From Pleurodeles waltl (taxonomy: Eukaryota > Chordata > Amphibia > Caudata > Salamandridae), in assembly GCF_031143425.1 (NCBI RefSeq), contig NC_090447.1, positions 30,408,238 through 30,472,237 of the forward strand: a stretch of 64,000 nucleotides of DNA, in the 5' to 3' direction. This document shows positions 12,372-23,333 of the stretch, piece by piece. The notes under the pieces were generated by a model, which was not told the origin of the DNA, ran no database searches, and worked only from the letters and a program-made list of their open reading frames with translations. A program made the translations under genes and the position numbers. The stretch's first letter is position 1; each line of letters begins with the position of its first letter.

Positions 12372-14765
12372 TGTAGGACGGTGCCCCTTTTGGCATGGTT
12401 ACCCCCCACTTTTTGCCTGGTATTGATGCTAACTTGACTGAGTGTGTCCTGGGATCCTGCTAACCAGGCCCCAGCACCACTGTCCTTTCCCTAAAACTGT
12501 ACGATTGTTCCCACAATTGGCACATCCCTAGCACACAGCTAAGTCCCTTGTAAACTGTACCAGTGGTACCAAGGGCTCTGTGACCAGTGAGGGTCCCTAA
12601 TCGCTGCAGCATGTATTGTGCCACCCTAAGGGACTCCTCACCAAGCACAGGCACACCGCCATTGCAGCTTGTGTGTGCTGGTGGGGAGAAAAAGGTAAAG
12701 TCGACATGGCATCACTCCCAGGGTGCCATGCCCACCAACCACTGCCTGTAAGTCACCCCTCTGGCAGGCCTTACAGCCCTAAGGCAGGGTGCGCTATACC
12801 CCAGGTGAGGGCATAGTTGCATGAGCAATATGCCCCTACAATGTCTAAGTCAATTCTTAGACATTGTAAGTACAGTGTGGCAATATTAAGTATATGGTCT
12901 GGGAGTTTGTCATTACGAACTCCACAGCTCCATAATGGCTACACTGAAAACTGGGAAGTTTGGCATCAAACTTCTCAGCACAATAAACTCACACTGATGC
13001 CAGTGTTGGATTTATTGTACAATGCACCCAGAGGGCATCTTAGAGATGGCCCCTGTATTTTAACGAACCCGTTGGTGTAAGTCTGACCAGTCTGTGCCAG
13101 CCTGCAATTAAAAGATGAGTTTCTGACCCCATGGGGTGAGAGCCTTTGTGCCCTCTGGAGTCAGAAACAAAGCCTGCTCTGGGTGGAGGTGCTTCATGAT
13201 GGTGAGCCTCAAAGGATCTCAAGCTAGTGAAGATGTCCGCCATTGGCTACTGCCCTCTGAACCCTGTAAAACCCCTAAATCTAGGATTTAAGGGCACCCC
13301 TGAACCTAGCTCACCAAATTCTTGGTGACCTCAAGACAAGAAAGAAGCAAGAAGAAGGACTGCTAAGCCGACTCCCCAGCAGTGATGACTCCAGACGACA
13401 ACTGACTTGGCCCCAGCCCTACCAGCCTGTCTGCAGCTTCAGAAGCCCTGCTACAAAAAGGTTACACATCCTGCAGGACCAGCGACCCCTCCAAACCCCC
13501 AGAGGACTGCTTGCCCACCAGAGAACCAAGAACTCCAGAGGACAGCTGCCCTGTCCACAAGAAACTCCAAGAAGGACTTCAGAAGCGCCCCCGGTCCGCG
13601 AGTCCTGCCCACTCTGCACCCAACGCCCACGGCCCATGTCCAGTTGGCCCACTGGTCTAGAGCAGGTCCCTAGGTAATTCTTACCTTGTGTCCACCCTTG
13701 GTTGACCCCTCCTGGCCAGCACGATGACATCTGCAGCATAAATCCGGAGGACCCCCCCTGACCGCGAGAAAACCGGACAAAGATTCCCGACGCCCAAAGA
13801 AACCCCTGCACCCGCAGCCCCCTGGCCTGGGGGAATCCGACCACTGATCCAGCAACATTGAGCAGGCAGCCCTCATCCTTGTCCAGCCTGTGGTTTTCCA
13901 GAACCGACCCCGTGGACCCAGCCTGCAGCATCTTTCCGTGGACCCAGCCTGCAGCATCTTTGTGACCCCTGGGGTCCCCCCCTTTTAAAAAGCATTGGGA
14001 GCCCGATGCTGTATTTGCACCGTGCACCCAGCCGCCCCAGTGCCACTGAGGATTTGTGTTTGGTGCTGATCTGTGCCACCTCCCCACTGGTGCTCACCTA
14101 AACCCCCCAGGTCTGCCATCCAAAAGTCACAGGTACACACCTGCTAGCAGTTCTGTTTCTGAGTCCCCTCTGTCTCCATAGGATCCCATTACAAATCCAG
14201 CACCAACTTTGACCTCTGCATCCGACCGGCCGCATGTGCTGGTGGTGTATGTTTGGGGTCATCTTGAACCCTGACTAGTGTACATCCTAACCCCTGGAGA
14301 CTGGAACTGTAAGTCAAGTACTTACCTAAAAACTGCACTAAATTTTTTTCTCCCCTAGGACTGTTCTGAAAAATGTCAACTTTTGAAAGTGAAAAGTTTT
14401 ACTTGCCTGTAAACTGTTTTATTAGCCAAATCTAAACAAAGTGCCTTTGAGACATATGCTTGATACTTACTTGCAAATGCAATAGGATCCTTTTGGTTCT
14501 AGAAATAAAGTAACAGAATATATTTTTCCAATATAAGTACATTGGCCTGGAGTTAGTCATTGAGTGTGTGCCTCATTTCTTGACTTTGTGTGTACAATAA
14601 ATGCTTTGCATTACCCTCTGATAAGCCTAACTGCTCGACCACACTACCTGAAAAGGGAGCATTACTATTATCTGCTTTAGCCTCTGTTAAGCCTCTGGGG
14701 AACCCCTGGACTCTGTGCACACTTATCTCATTTTGAGATAGTATATACAGAGTTAGCTTCCCACA
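12372..14765 (+). mobile_element. Solo LTR, 2394 bp, target duplication AGAGG
   Basis: The element begins TGTAGGACGG and ends TTAGCTTCCCACA, so it has TG...CA ends. It is flanked by identical 5-bp repeats AGAGG at 12367-12371 and 14766-14770. Both flanks are the same degenerate array. These are hallmarks of an LTR retrotransposon insertion; no internal region or second LTR is present, so it is a solo LTR left by LTR-LTR recombination. Polyadenylation signals near the 3' part (14504, 14596) give the plus orientation. A 24-bp piece around CCTGCAGCATCTTT is duplicated at about 13913-13960. It is homologous in layout to the LTR at 15655 and in its 3' third to the fragment at 38936-39867. A 222-codon minus-strand frame at 13419-14087 is incidental. 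Confidence 0.92.
14504..14601 (+). terminator. LTR polyadenylation signals
   Basis: AATAAA occurs at 14504-14509 and again at 14596-14601, in the 3' part of the solo LTR. That is where the R region and poly-A signal of a retroelement LTR are expected. Use is not shown. Confidence 0.5.
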
Positions 14766-15654
14766 AGAGGCGTAGAGTGAAGTGGCGTAGAGTGCAACGT
14801 CATAGAGTGCAGGGCTGCATAGTAGACTAGAGTGGCATAGAGTGCAATGGCATAAAATGCATTGGGGTAGCGTGCATTAGCACAGAGTGCAGGAGAGTGG
14901 TATAGAGCTGAGTAGTGCAGAGCAAATTTCAGTGGCAGAGAGTGCAGTGGTGCAGAGTAGAGTGGCGGAGAGTTCAGTGTTGCAGAGTAGAGTATCATAG
15001 AGTGCGTTGGTGTAGAAGGCAGTAGCGTAGAGTGGTGCAGAGTAAAGTAAGTTTAAAGAGCAGTGAGTTAAAAAAACAGTGGTGCAGAGTAGAATTAAGT
15101 GGCATAGGTTTCAGTGACATAGAGTGCAATGGCGTAGAGTACAGTGGCGTAGAGTGCAGTGGCATAGAGTGAAGTGGTGTAGCATATTGCAGATTAAGGT
15201 ATAGTGGTGTAGAGTGCAGTGGTGCAGAGTAGATTGGAGTCGAGTGCAATAGTGTAGAGTGCATTGGTTTTGAGTGAAGGGGTGTAGAGTGCATTGGCAT
15301 TAAGTGCAGTAGAGTAGAATGGTACAGAGAAGAGAAGAGTGGTGCAGAGTGGTGTGGTGTAGTGTAGATTGCAGTGGCGTAGAGTGAAATGGAGTGGAGC
15401 AGACTGGAGTGTCGCTGAGTGCAGTGGCATAGAGTAGATTGTTTCAGAGTAGAGTGAAGTGGTGTACAAGGTAGAGTGCAGTGGTACAGGGTACAGTGCA
15501 GTGGCGTAGAGTGGCGTAGAGTGCAGTGGTGTAAAGTAGAGTGGATTGGCATAGAGTGCAGTGGCATAGAATGGAGTGGTACATTGTAGAGTGCAGTGGC
15601 ATAGCGTGCAGTGTTGTAGAGTGGCATGGAGTGGTGCAGAGTAGAGTGGAGTGG
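14766..15654. repeat. Degenerate GTGGAGTAGAGTGGC-type array, part 2 of 3
   Basis: Same word composition as 10560-12371 (GTGGCATAGAGTGCA, GTGGTGCAGAGTAGAG). The first five bases AGAGG are the right target duplication of the preceding LTR and the last five AGTGG (15650-15654) the left duplication of the next one. Minus-strand frames of 178-210 codons are repeat translations. Confidence 0.92.
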
Positions 15655-17465
15655 TGTTGGAAAGTAGCCTCTTTCTAGCTTGATTACCCCAACGTTTGGC
15701 CTGTTTGTCAGTGTCCTTGACTGTGTTCACTGGGATACTGCTAACCCCAGTGACTGTGCTCTCTCCTCTAAATTTGGTTGCTGGTAACTTTTTATCCCCA
15801 CAATAGGCATACCGGTGCCCCCATGTAAGTCCCTAGTATATGGTACCTAGGTACCCAGGGCATTGGGGTTCCAGGGAATCCCTATGGGCTGCAGCAGTTA
15901 TTCTGCCACCCATAGAGGGCCCAGGCAAAGGGTTCTGCAGGCCTGACATTGCAGTCTGTGTGAAACGGGTGCATGCACCCGTTTTCACTACAGGTCACTG
16001 CACCAGGTCACTGTAAGTCACCCCTATGGTAGGCCCTCTCAGCCCAGAGGACAGGGGGCAGGTACCTGTGTGTGAGGGCACCCCTGCACTAGCAGAGGTG
16101 CCCCCACAAATGCCAGATCCATTTTGCTGGACTTAATGAGTGCGGGGACACCATTTTACGCGTGTACTGGACATAGGTCACTACTTATGTCCAGCTACAT
16201 AAGGGTAACTCTGAACCTGGGCATGTTTGGTATCAAACATGTCAGAATCATACCCCAATACTGTTGCAAGTATTGGAAGTATGATTCCATGCAGTCTGGG
16301 GGCTCCTTACAGGACCCCCAGCATTGCTACCACCTGTCTTTCAGGGTTTTCCAGGCAGCCCAGCTGGTGCCACCCTTCAGACAGGTTTATGCCCTCCTGC
16401 TGCTTGATCTGATCAAGCCCATGAAGGAAGAACAAAGGATTTCCTTTGGGAGAGGGAGGTAACACCCTCTCCCTTTGGAAATAGGTGTGACTGGCTTGGG
16501 AGGGATAGCCTCCCCAAGCCACTCATTTGCTGTGAAAGGCACATTTGGTGCCCTCTGTGCATAAACCAGTCCACACCAGTTCAGGGACGCCCAGTCCCTG
16601 CTCTGGCGCGAAACTGGACAATGGAAAGGGGAGTGACCACTCCCCTGTCCATCGCAACCCCAGGGGTGGTGCCCAGAGCTCCTCCAGAGGTTCCCTGGGT
16701 TCTGCCATCTTGTTTCCAAGGTTGGTGAGGAACCCTGGGAGCCGGCCAGGCAGGTGACGTCAGAGCCTCCTCCTGATAGGTTCTTACCTGGTTAGGTGAC
16801 CAATCCACCTTTCAGGTCTATTTAGGGTCTCTCTCTGGGGTAGGTCCTCAGATTCAGCTTGCAAGATTCCAGCAAGACTCCTCTGCAACCTCTGCTTTGA
16901 CTTCTGGCCCCCGGGACCGCCACTGGAACCTCCAGGACCCGACAAGCTGCTTCCAAGAAGAAAGGACTCTTCAGCAACATTGTTTCCAGGGCTCCTGCCA
17001 GTTTTGCAACAGTTGCCTCGCTGTGCATCCTCAGAAGACTGCAACTCTTCAACCTGCACAAGAAGAAGAAGGAATCTCCCGTGGAGTGAAGGAGTCACTC
17101 CCCTGCAACCGCAGGCACCGACAACAAGCGTCACTGTCTGCGTGGATCCCCTCTCCTGCTGAGCTACGTGGATCCTGCATCACAGGTGGTGGTCCAGAGT
17201 AGTCCTCTTGGTCCTCTCTGTCACCTTTCCAACTTTGGTGGTGCTTTCCCACTCAGCGGAGTACCCCGTGCACCGCGTCACTTGCAACTGCCAAGGCTTG
17301 TTCGTATCTCCTCCAAGGGATCTTCAGGCGACGTGTAGGTCCAGCCCCCAGCACTCCATCCTGCAAAGCACAGCCTCCTGCGTGGTTCTCCTGCGGCGTG
17401 GGATCCTCTTTTGTAGACGTGTAAGTACCATAGGTACCCACCACACACCAGGCCAGCTTCCTACA
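15655..17465 (+). mobile_element. Solo LTR, 1811 bp, target duplication AGTGG
   Basis: Starts TGTTGGAAAGTAG and ends GGCCAGCTTCCTACA. Exact 5-bp repeats AGTGG flank it at 15650-15654 and 17466-17470, inside the same degenerate array. It shares blocks with the LTR at 12372: GGGATACTGCTAACC, AAGTCCCTAGTATATGGTACC, TACCCAGGGC and a TTCTGCCACCCATAG-like stretch. It is clearly a different subfamily, because the blocks between these diverge. TCTATTTAGGG near 16817 could be a weak TATA-like element. No internal coding region remains. Confidence 0.92.
15962..15987. other. 22-bp perfect palindrome inside the LTR
   Basis: AAACGGGTGCATGCACCCGTTT at 15963-15984 splits as AAACGGGTGCA plus TGCACCCGTTT and is self-complementary, with partial extension into GTGAAA/TTTCAC. 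It lies about 310 bp into the LTR, in the expected U3 region. It could be a dimeric factor-binding site or an RNA hairpin; neither is shown. Confidence 0.75.
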
Positions 17466-17740
17466 AGTGGCCTTGACTGGAGTGGTATAGAGTGTAGTGG
17501 CAAAGAATGCAGTGGTGCTTAGTTGAGAAGAGTAGGGTAGAGTGCGTTGACATAGAGAAGAGTTCTACAGAGTAGAGGAGAAAGGCCGGAGAGAGGCTTA
17601 GAATGAAGTGTCGTAAAGTGGAGTGGTGCAGAGTAGAGTGCAGTAATGCAGTGTGGCATGGTGTAGAGTGGAGTGACATAGTGTGGAGCGGTGCAGAGTC
17701 GAGCGGAGTGGGGTAAAGTGGAGTATGCATGGTGTGGTAG
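17466..17740. repeat. Degenerate GTGGAGTAGAGTGGC-type array, part 3 of 3
   Basis: Last remnant of the array after the second LTR, with GAGTGGTATAGAGTGTAGTGGC and similar words. It fades into unique sequence around 17740. Adding the three parts gives about 2.96 kb of original array. Confidence 0.88.
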
Positions 17741-17882
17741 CGCACTGGCATTACAGACAACACATCTTCAATTGAAGTGACCATTACATTTGCACAAACA
17801 GTCTTACTGATAAAAGTATACAGCGCACAAACAATAATGTGTGAAATGCCATCATTTGGTGTATTGATTTGTTTTGATCATA

Positions 17883-18141
17883 TTAAAATATTTGCTTCCA
17901 CCACACTTCGGCGTTACCAAAAAAATGTGCTTCATTTGTGCTTTCCTAATTCTGATATATTCTGAAATATCTGCACAGTTCATTTATAGACATTTAAAGT
18001 TTGTTGTGAATTAGAAAAAAAACATTGTACGGCCTTCCTCCAGAACACCTCCAGTTGCCAGCATGATTGTCACATAAATCCACCCTCTTTGATGTCAGAG
18101 AAAGTAAAGTAACCACCAAGCCCCTCAGAACACAGAACCTC
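17883..18141 (+). mobile_element. Unclassified interspersed element of about 260 bp, copy A
   Basis: Aligns over its length with 20791-21051: both start TTAAAATATTTGCTTCCACC, and share TTCATTTGTGCTTTC, TGCACAGTTCATTTA, AACATTGTAC, CAGCATGATTGTC and CTTTGATGT. By eye identity is roughly three quarters or better. No reading frame is conserved. Ends were set from copy B, where a target duplication is visible; copy A has no clear flanking repeat. It could be a SINE or a short non-autonomous element. Confidence 0.75.
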
Positions 18142-19754
18142 ACATGTAACCTCTGTGTTTGAATTCACAGCAAATGTGACAAGATAAGAAGAAGATTTAA
18201 GGGCTTGTTTACAGAAAGTGAGTACTGGTGGAAGAATACAGTAAATAGGGTATGGACCATGAAAGGAATGAACTCAGGCTGGACAGCCTAAAACAAATAA
18301 AGCCAACAAAAAGATAACATGCAAACGTGGGTTACAAACCACAAAGCCAATGGTCAGCAATGGGCAGAATGCATTCACAGGTATGCTGTTAGAATGCCCA
18401 CAAGATGTTGTTAGCAAACCAGACAGTTGTGCTGTCTGGTAGGCTTCCACCTAATGAGTCATAAATGGTCTGTCGCGATATAACCACAGCCCCTGGATTT
18501 GTGCGGCAAGGGAGGACCAAATTATGCATTAGGTTTGGCTAAATTATGCAGCAAGAAAAGACAAACTACGCAACCTACTGCAGCACATTTTTTGTTAGTA
18601 TTACTTCATAGTTTTGTAATGTTTTTTGCACGGTAACACTGTCTGGGCAGCGGTATCACCTTATTGGTATCAGTTGTACATCCAAATATATAGTAATAAG
18701 CAACTGAAATAAAGTGATCAGCCAATCTGTGCATAGGGCCTCCCACTGTGCAGTAGCACGGCTCTCTTTGATCTTAGTCACTTTTAATCAGTTTTAGCTA
18801 GAATTTGTTTTTAAAATCTGCAGATGATGCAGCAGATGAAGGATTATGTGGTAAATCCATTGTTATGCGGAAAACACCACGGCCGCAGAATTGCATAATT
18901 CCTCTGGCCCTGTATATGAAAGAGTCCAGGGCTGGCCTTGGCCGCGGTCCGACCTTCACCCCGCCAGGGTACCGGGTCCCCTGGTTGCAAACATCAATCA
19001 CTCCATTCTTCAGTATGCACGTGCCGTAGGAAGTTAGAGGCCCAGGGGCTCCATGCAGAGAGGCGCCACTGGAGGGCGCCAGCGCGCTTCCTGTCTGCTG
19101 GCAGCAGCGGAATGTGCCTGTGCTTGAGTGATGGGGGGATGTGGACACCCTGGACAGGTGTGTGACAAGCAGGCGAGGGGTGCTCTGAAATCACACGGGG
19201 TTACTAGTAGAGGTGCGCGCGCCTGGGCGACGAATCCTTGTCAAGAAACGTGTGCAATGCAGGGTATGAAACACAAAATAACTCCAAGGGCCCTTATCTC
19301 ATGGGTGCCATGGGCATCTTGTCTTCCTTCCGCCTCATGGCGCTTTCTTCCACCTTCCTACACTTCCGGTCTCTTGATCTCAGGCTTTCAGGTACATTGT
19401 CACCCTGCTTTCTCAGTTTGTGCTGTTTTCCTAACTTTTTCCCTCGTCTGCCTTTCTCTGATTGATTTCGCTGCTCACTTGGGACTGCTCTATTTACTGG
19501 CAACACTTTTATGTATTTGCATTGACCCTTTTCAATACCCACCTTTTGCATTCTTGTAATAAATCTTTACAATGTACCTTGCTCTAGAACTCATTCAGTC
19601 CACCCTTTAATGAACTGCATTTGATATGTTATGAGGTGACTTATCTTGGGGACACATTGCTTCATAAAATGGTGGCATACACTGCCCCTGATTCATTACC
19701 CGGGGGTGTTTTGTTGAGGTAATGTTTAGGAGCCTCCATGCCCACAAGAGCAAC
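18142..19754. other. Unassigned sequence, no gene recognised
   Basis: About 1.6 kb of ordinary sequence. At 18530-18600 there are AAATTATGCA/TATGCAGC words echoed near 18840-18900 (GGATTATGTGG, TTATGCGG), so part may be a degraded dispersed repeat. The GC-rich portion around 18920-19130 has several GGCGCC-type words. An AATAAA at about 19558 follows a short open frame of 143 codons (19128-19559) that resembles nothing I know. Confidence 0.35.
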
Positions 19755-19960
19755 AACCGTTTGCTTATATAGCGCTCCATCACCAATAACCTTAAGCACT
19801 AGAATCATAGGCGCTACCATCAGTGTCCCTGGTACTCATGTTGTCGGCTCAGGAGGATGGGACTAAGTGTAGCTGCTGGGTTTCAAAGCTCGGACCTCCA
19901 GCTTGCACAGAGATCTCCATGAAGGGGGATTAGTCCACTGAGATGTCTTTGAGGCGGTAT
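19755..19960 (-). mobile_element. Possible SINE/L2-tail fragment
   Basis: Contains TTATATAGCGCTCC, the complement of the GCGCTATATAA motif typical of L2-type LINE and dependent SINE 3' ends. It is followed by TGGTACTCATGTTGTCGGC and GTTTCAAAGCTCGGACCTCC, blocks I associate with a widespread amphibian and fish repeat. Related AGCGC signatures occur at about 44905 and weakly at 52375. Low certainty; boundaries are approximate. Confidence 0.45.
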
Positions 19961-20553
19961 ACTGAAGCAATACCCTTGGGTGTGCCTGTGTGAGGCGGAG
20001 AGAGAGATGGGTGTTGGGGAAGGGCTTGTGGTGTTTCAGAGTCACTGGGTAGGTATTCTCTGGCACAACTGATGACCCACAGAGGAATCACTGACCTCTC
20101 ATCTCACAGTGATCATCTCACTTAATAAATCAGCTTATTAAATCAGGTACATGAAAGTATCCAAAACACAAGGGCTGCTGCAGGCAGGAGAGCTCCTGCG
20201 CCCTGGGCAGGGACATGTAAAAAGGGCACATTAGGTGCCAGCAGGAGTGCAGCATGCTTGGAGGGTGGGGCTGGGTGCAAATCCCAGCAGAGTGTCAGAT
20301 GCTAGGAGTGCGAATCAAAACACACTCTGCCAGGGGCAGTCCACAGCAGCAACACATGCATGTGACCAGACTTCCATAACTTTCCAAGACTTTTAATGAA
20401 TCAAACATACCTTAGTTTATTGGAAACAGGGTTCTTTCTTGTTGAGAAGCTCGCCCCCCTTCATGATTACTAATACAGAGCCTGTGGCCTTGGCAAGCAC
20501 CTAGAAAGGTAACAATTGGCCAACCTAAAGGATGTAACTAATGGTTGCAGTTG
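19961..20553. other. Unassigned sequence before the minus-strand LTR
   Basis: About 590 bp; a GCAGGAG/GCCCTGGGCAG-rich patch at 20170-20330, otherwise nothing notable. Confidence 0.35.
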
Positions 20554-20790
20554 CACCTTGTGAGAATGTGAATTGTTGGTCGAGGAGGGTGTGAGTCCAT
20601 CTCAAGCAAAGGTCAGGGTGAACCACAAAAGTCAGTAAACCAACCCCTGCTTACAATCTGGTAGTTTGGCGCAAAAGCAGTCGGGCTTAACGCAGAGGCA
20701 AAGTATGGAGGATTTATGCAGTTCTCATGCACAGTAATAAAGTGAAAACACAACACAGGAAATATGACACACTAATTTAGAAAAATTCTA

Positions 20791-21051
20791 TTAAAATATT
20801 TGCTTCCACCACACTTCAGAATAACCAAAAAATGTCCTTCATTTGTGCTTTCATAATGGTGATATATTCTGAAGTTTCTGCACAGTTCATTTACAGACGT
20901 TTAAATTTTGTTATGTGCCACAAAAAAATAACATTGTACAATCTTCCTTCAGCACTCCCCTAGTAGCCAGCATGATTGTCGCATAAATCCTCTCACTTTG
21001 ATGTAAGAGAAAGGAAAAAATATCACGTTCCCTCAGAAGACAGAGACTGAC
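20791..21051 (+). mobile_element. Nested 261-bp element, copy B, flanked by ATTCTA
   Basis: Inserted in the minus-strand LTR: ATTCTA precedes it (20785-20790) and is repeated right after it (21052-21057), after which LTR sequence resumes. It begins TTAAAATATTTGC and ends AGACTGAC with no terminal inverted repeat or TG...CA ends. Homologous to 17883-18141. The nesting shows it is younger than the LTR insertion. Confidence 0.78.
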
Positions 21052-21269
21052 ATTCTAATAAATTATTTGATACCAAAACAACAAAACTTCAGTCAGTTGA
21101 ACCAGAAATATGCAGTTTTAAAGTTTTAGACAAAAATAGTGCTTAAAAGCACAAAGCTCCAGCTGCGGTTATCCGGTTGCGCCAGACCACGACCAAGTCA
21201 CAACTTCATGCAAACCGCGATGAATCGCTGGACAGATACAGGGACCAGGTTAAGCCTAGTGAGAATTGT

Positions 21270-21590
21270 GCCTTATGTCCTTGATGCAGGGTGTTGCACT
21301 GCACAGCAGTGGTTCTGAGGAGCGATGCAGGGTCCCGTGTCAGACTGCATCACTTCCGTTGAAGAGCTGCAAAGATTGCAATGTAGGGTCTGCATCAAGT
21401 TGCATTGCCCTGTATCAGTTCAGTTGAGAAGCTGCAAGGGCTGCTATGTGAATTGTGTCGTTCTGCATCAGATCTGATGAGGAGCTGCAAAGGGATGGGA
21501 TGCAAGTTGCATCGCGCTGCATTGAGTACGATGATGAGCTGTAAGGGCTGTGTCCGGTCACGTTGCTCTGCATCGGTTCTGATGGGACCC
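21270..21590. repeat. Degenerate tandem of about 60 bp inside the minus-strand LTR
   Basis: Recurrent words GAGCTGCAAAG / AAGCTGCAAGGG / GAGCTGTAAGGG and CTGCATCA/TGCATCG appear four to five times at irregular 55-65 bp spacing. The corresponding part of the sister LTR (31446-31560) has a different internal repeat, so this is a length-variable zone of the LTR family. A fortuitous CTGATGAG occurs at about 21474. Confidence 0.6.
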
Positions 21591-23162
21591 ACAACTGGGT
21601 TGGCAGAGCACCGTTAATCTCGCTTCCACGGGTCCAGGGCTGGCGAGGCACTAATTGGCGGGGTAGGGCTCACATCTGGGAGAGTCCAGGGGCAGGGCCT
21701 TTTCTGTCCCTGAGGCTCTGATCAGGAGGACAGCCAACTAGCCTTGGAGTCACTCTGGTGGTCCTGGGTTCAAGGTGCGGGTCCGTCCTACTTACTTAGG
21801 CAGCAGAGCAGTCCTTCTTGCACCGGAGCTGTCCTTCTTCTGAGTCTTCCACAGGTCTAGAAGTGATCTGAAAAATGGGTCTGAGGGTCCAATATTTATA
21901 TCTGGTGCCCACTTTGAAGTGGGAGAAGATTCTGTAGTTTCCCCCTACAGGTGTCTGAAATGTCCTGCCTCCATGGCCTTGACCCAGTCTGAATGGGGGC
22001 ACAATAAGGCCAGTGTGAAGTTCTTTGTATGTGAGCTGAGCCAGTGGCTATTGACAGCTATGCCCCCATCCTGCCATTGATGGCCCTTTCAGGCATACTT
22101 GGTCCCTCTATTGTATTGCTGTCTGTGACAAATATGCAAAGGCCAACTGCCATTCACACCTAATCATGTGACCCAGGAGCAGGCACCAAACGGTTGGGAC
22201 AAGAAAATGCCAACTTTCTAAAAGTGGCATTTTCAGAATTGCGATTAACATCTGACTTTACCATTCAAGAGGATCTAAAATTACAATTCCTCTGATACCA
22301 AACATGACTTTCCTACCTGCTCCCAAACACTTATTACATGTACTAAGGTAACACAATGCTATTGGGTGAGGAAGAACTCACAGTAGTGAATAACACATTT
22401 GTGTGATTTTCACTACTAGGGCATGTAAAATGTAGAAGTACATGTTTGTTTTTTAATTACAATGCATCCCATGCTGTGGGCTGTTTAAGACCTAACTTAG
22501 GGGTGACTTGTATGTAATGAAAAGGGATTTTTATACTTTGCAAGGGGGTTAAATTGCCAAGTTGAATTGGCAGTTTAAAACTGCTGAATGGCTAAAATGA
22601 CATTTGTGAGACATGTTTTGCAGGGGTATTTAAGTGGGTGGCACAATGGGTGCTGCAGGCCCCACTATTAGCATTTATTTTACCGTCCCTCAGTATATGG
22701 TATACCGCTTTACTAGGGACTTACAAGTAAATTAAATATGCCAATCAGGAGTAAGCCAATTTTACCATGTCATGGAGCGAGCACAAGTAATTTAGTGCTG
22801 GTTAGTAGTGGGAAAGTGCACAGAGTCCTAACGCCAACAAAAACTAATTCAGTGCAATAGGAGGGATGAAGGGAAAAAGGTTTCGAGTGACCCTGCAGAG
22901 AGAGTCAAGTCCAACACACCTCAATAGAGAATGTGGCGTACTGCCTACACTAACACAATCCAGCCAGCTGCCCCTGCAGTCATCACTGTTCCCACAAACA
23001 GTGGCTACGCAGAGCAGAGAGTAACACATTGCACAGTGAAAGGGGTCCCAGGGCAATTTCTTGTACTTTACCAGAAACACACGATGTGCCCACTTGACTA
23101 GTGTTATCCATGAAGAGACAACTCACTATCATCTACCATGGTAAAAGTTTGAGGCAAAGTTT

Positions 23163-23333
23163 GAATCTGTCATTGAAGCAAACTTTCAATCTGTCTTTGA
23201 GATAAGTGTGAATCTGCTATTGACACAAAGTGTGAATCTGCTATTGACACAAAGTGTGAATCTGTTATTGAGGCAAAGTGTGAATCTGTTATTGACACAA
23301 AGTGTGAATCTGTTATTGAGACACTGTGTGATT
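23163..23333. repeat. 24-bp tandem repeat, about 7 copies
   Basis: Unit AATCTGTTATTGACACAAAG plus TGTG. The first two copies are diverged (CATTGAAGCAAACTTTC, CTTTGAGATAAG), the middle ones nearly identical with GAGG/GACA alternation. It lies 240 bp beyond the right target duplication of the minus-strand LTR, in otherwise unassigned DNA. Confidence 0.9.

Larger units (their letters stand above)
20559..22916 (-). mobile_element. Solo LTR on the minus strand, 2358 bp, target duplication CACCT
   Basis: Read on the minus strand it begins TGTTGGACTTGACTC and ends ACATTCTCACA. Exact CACCT repeats flank it at 20554-20558 and 22917-22921. It is the same family as the plus-strand LTR at 30381-32547: shared blocks are the GACTCTGTGCAC start region, the GCATAAAT...CTTTGCCTC block, GACTGTTTTTG/GCGCCAA and the TTGTGGTTCACCCT near the end. 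A 261-bp foreign element sits inside it (20791-21051). No internal retroelement genes are present. Confidence 0.92.

Noticed and set aside
13419..14087. 222-codon minus-strand frame
   Set aside because: Lies wholly inside a solo LTR and antisense to it; no domain.
10574..15730. Long His/Ser/Thr/Leu-rich minus-strand frames, up to 235 codons
   Set aside because: Direct translations of the degenerate GAGTGG-type array; several overlap in different frames.
21470..21500. CTGATGAG as a hammerhead start
   Set aside because: No GAAA after a stem II; it is part of a degenerate tandem repeat in an LTR.
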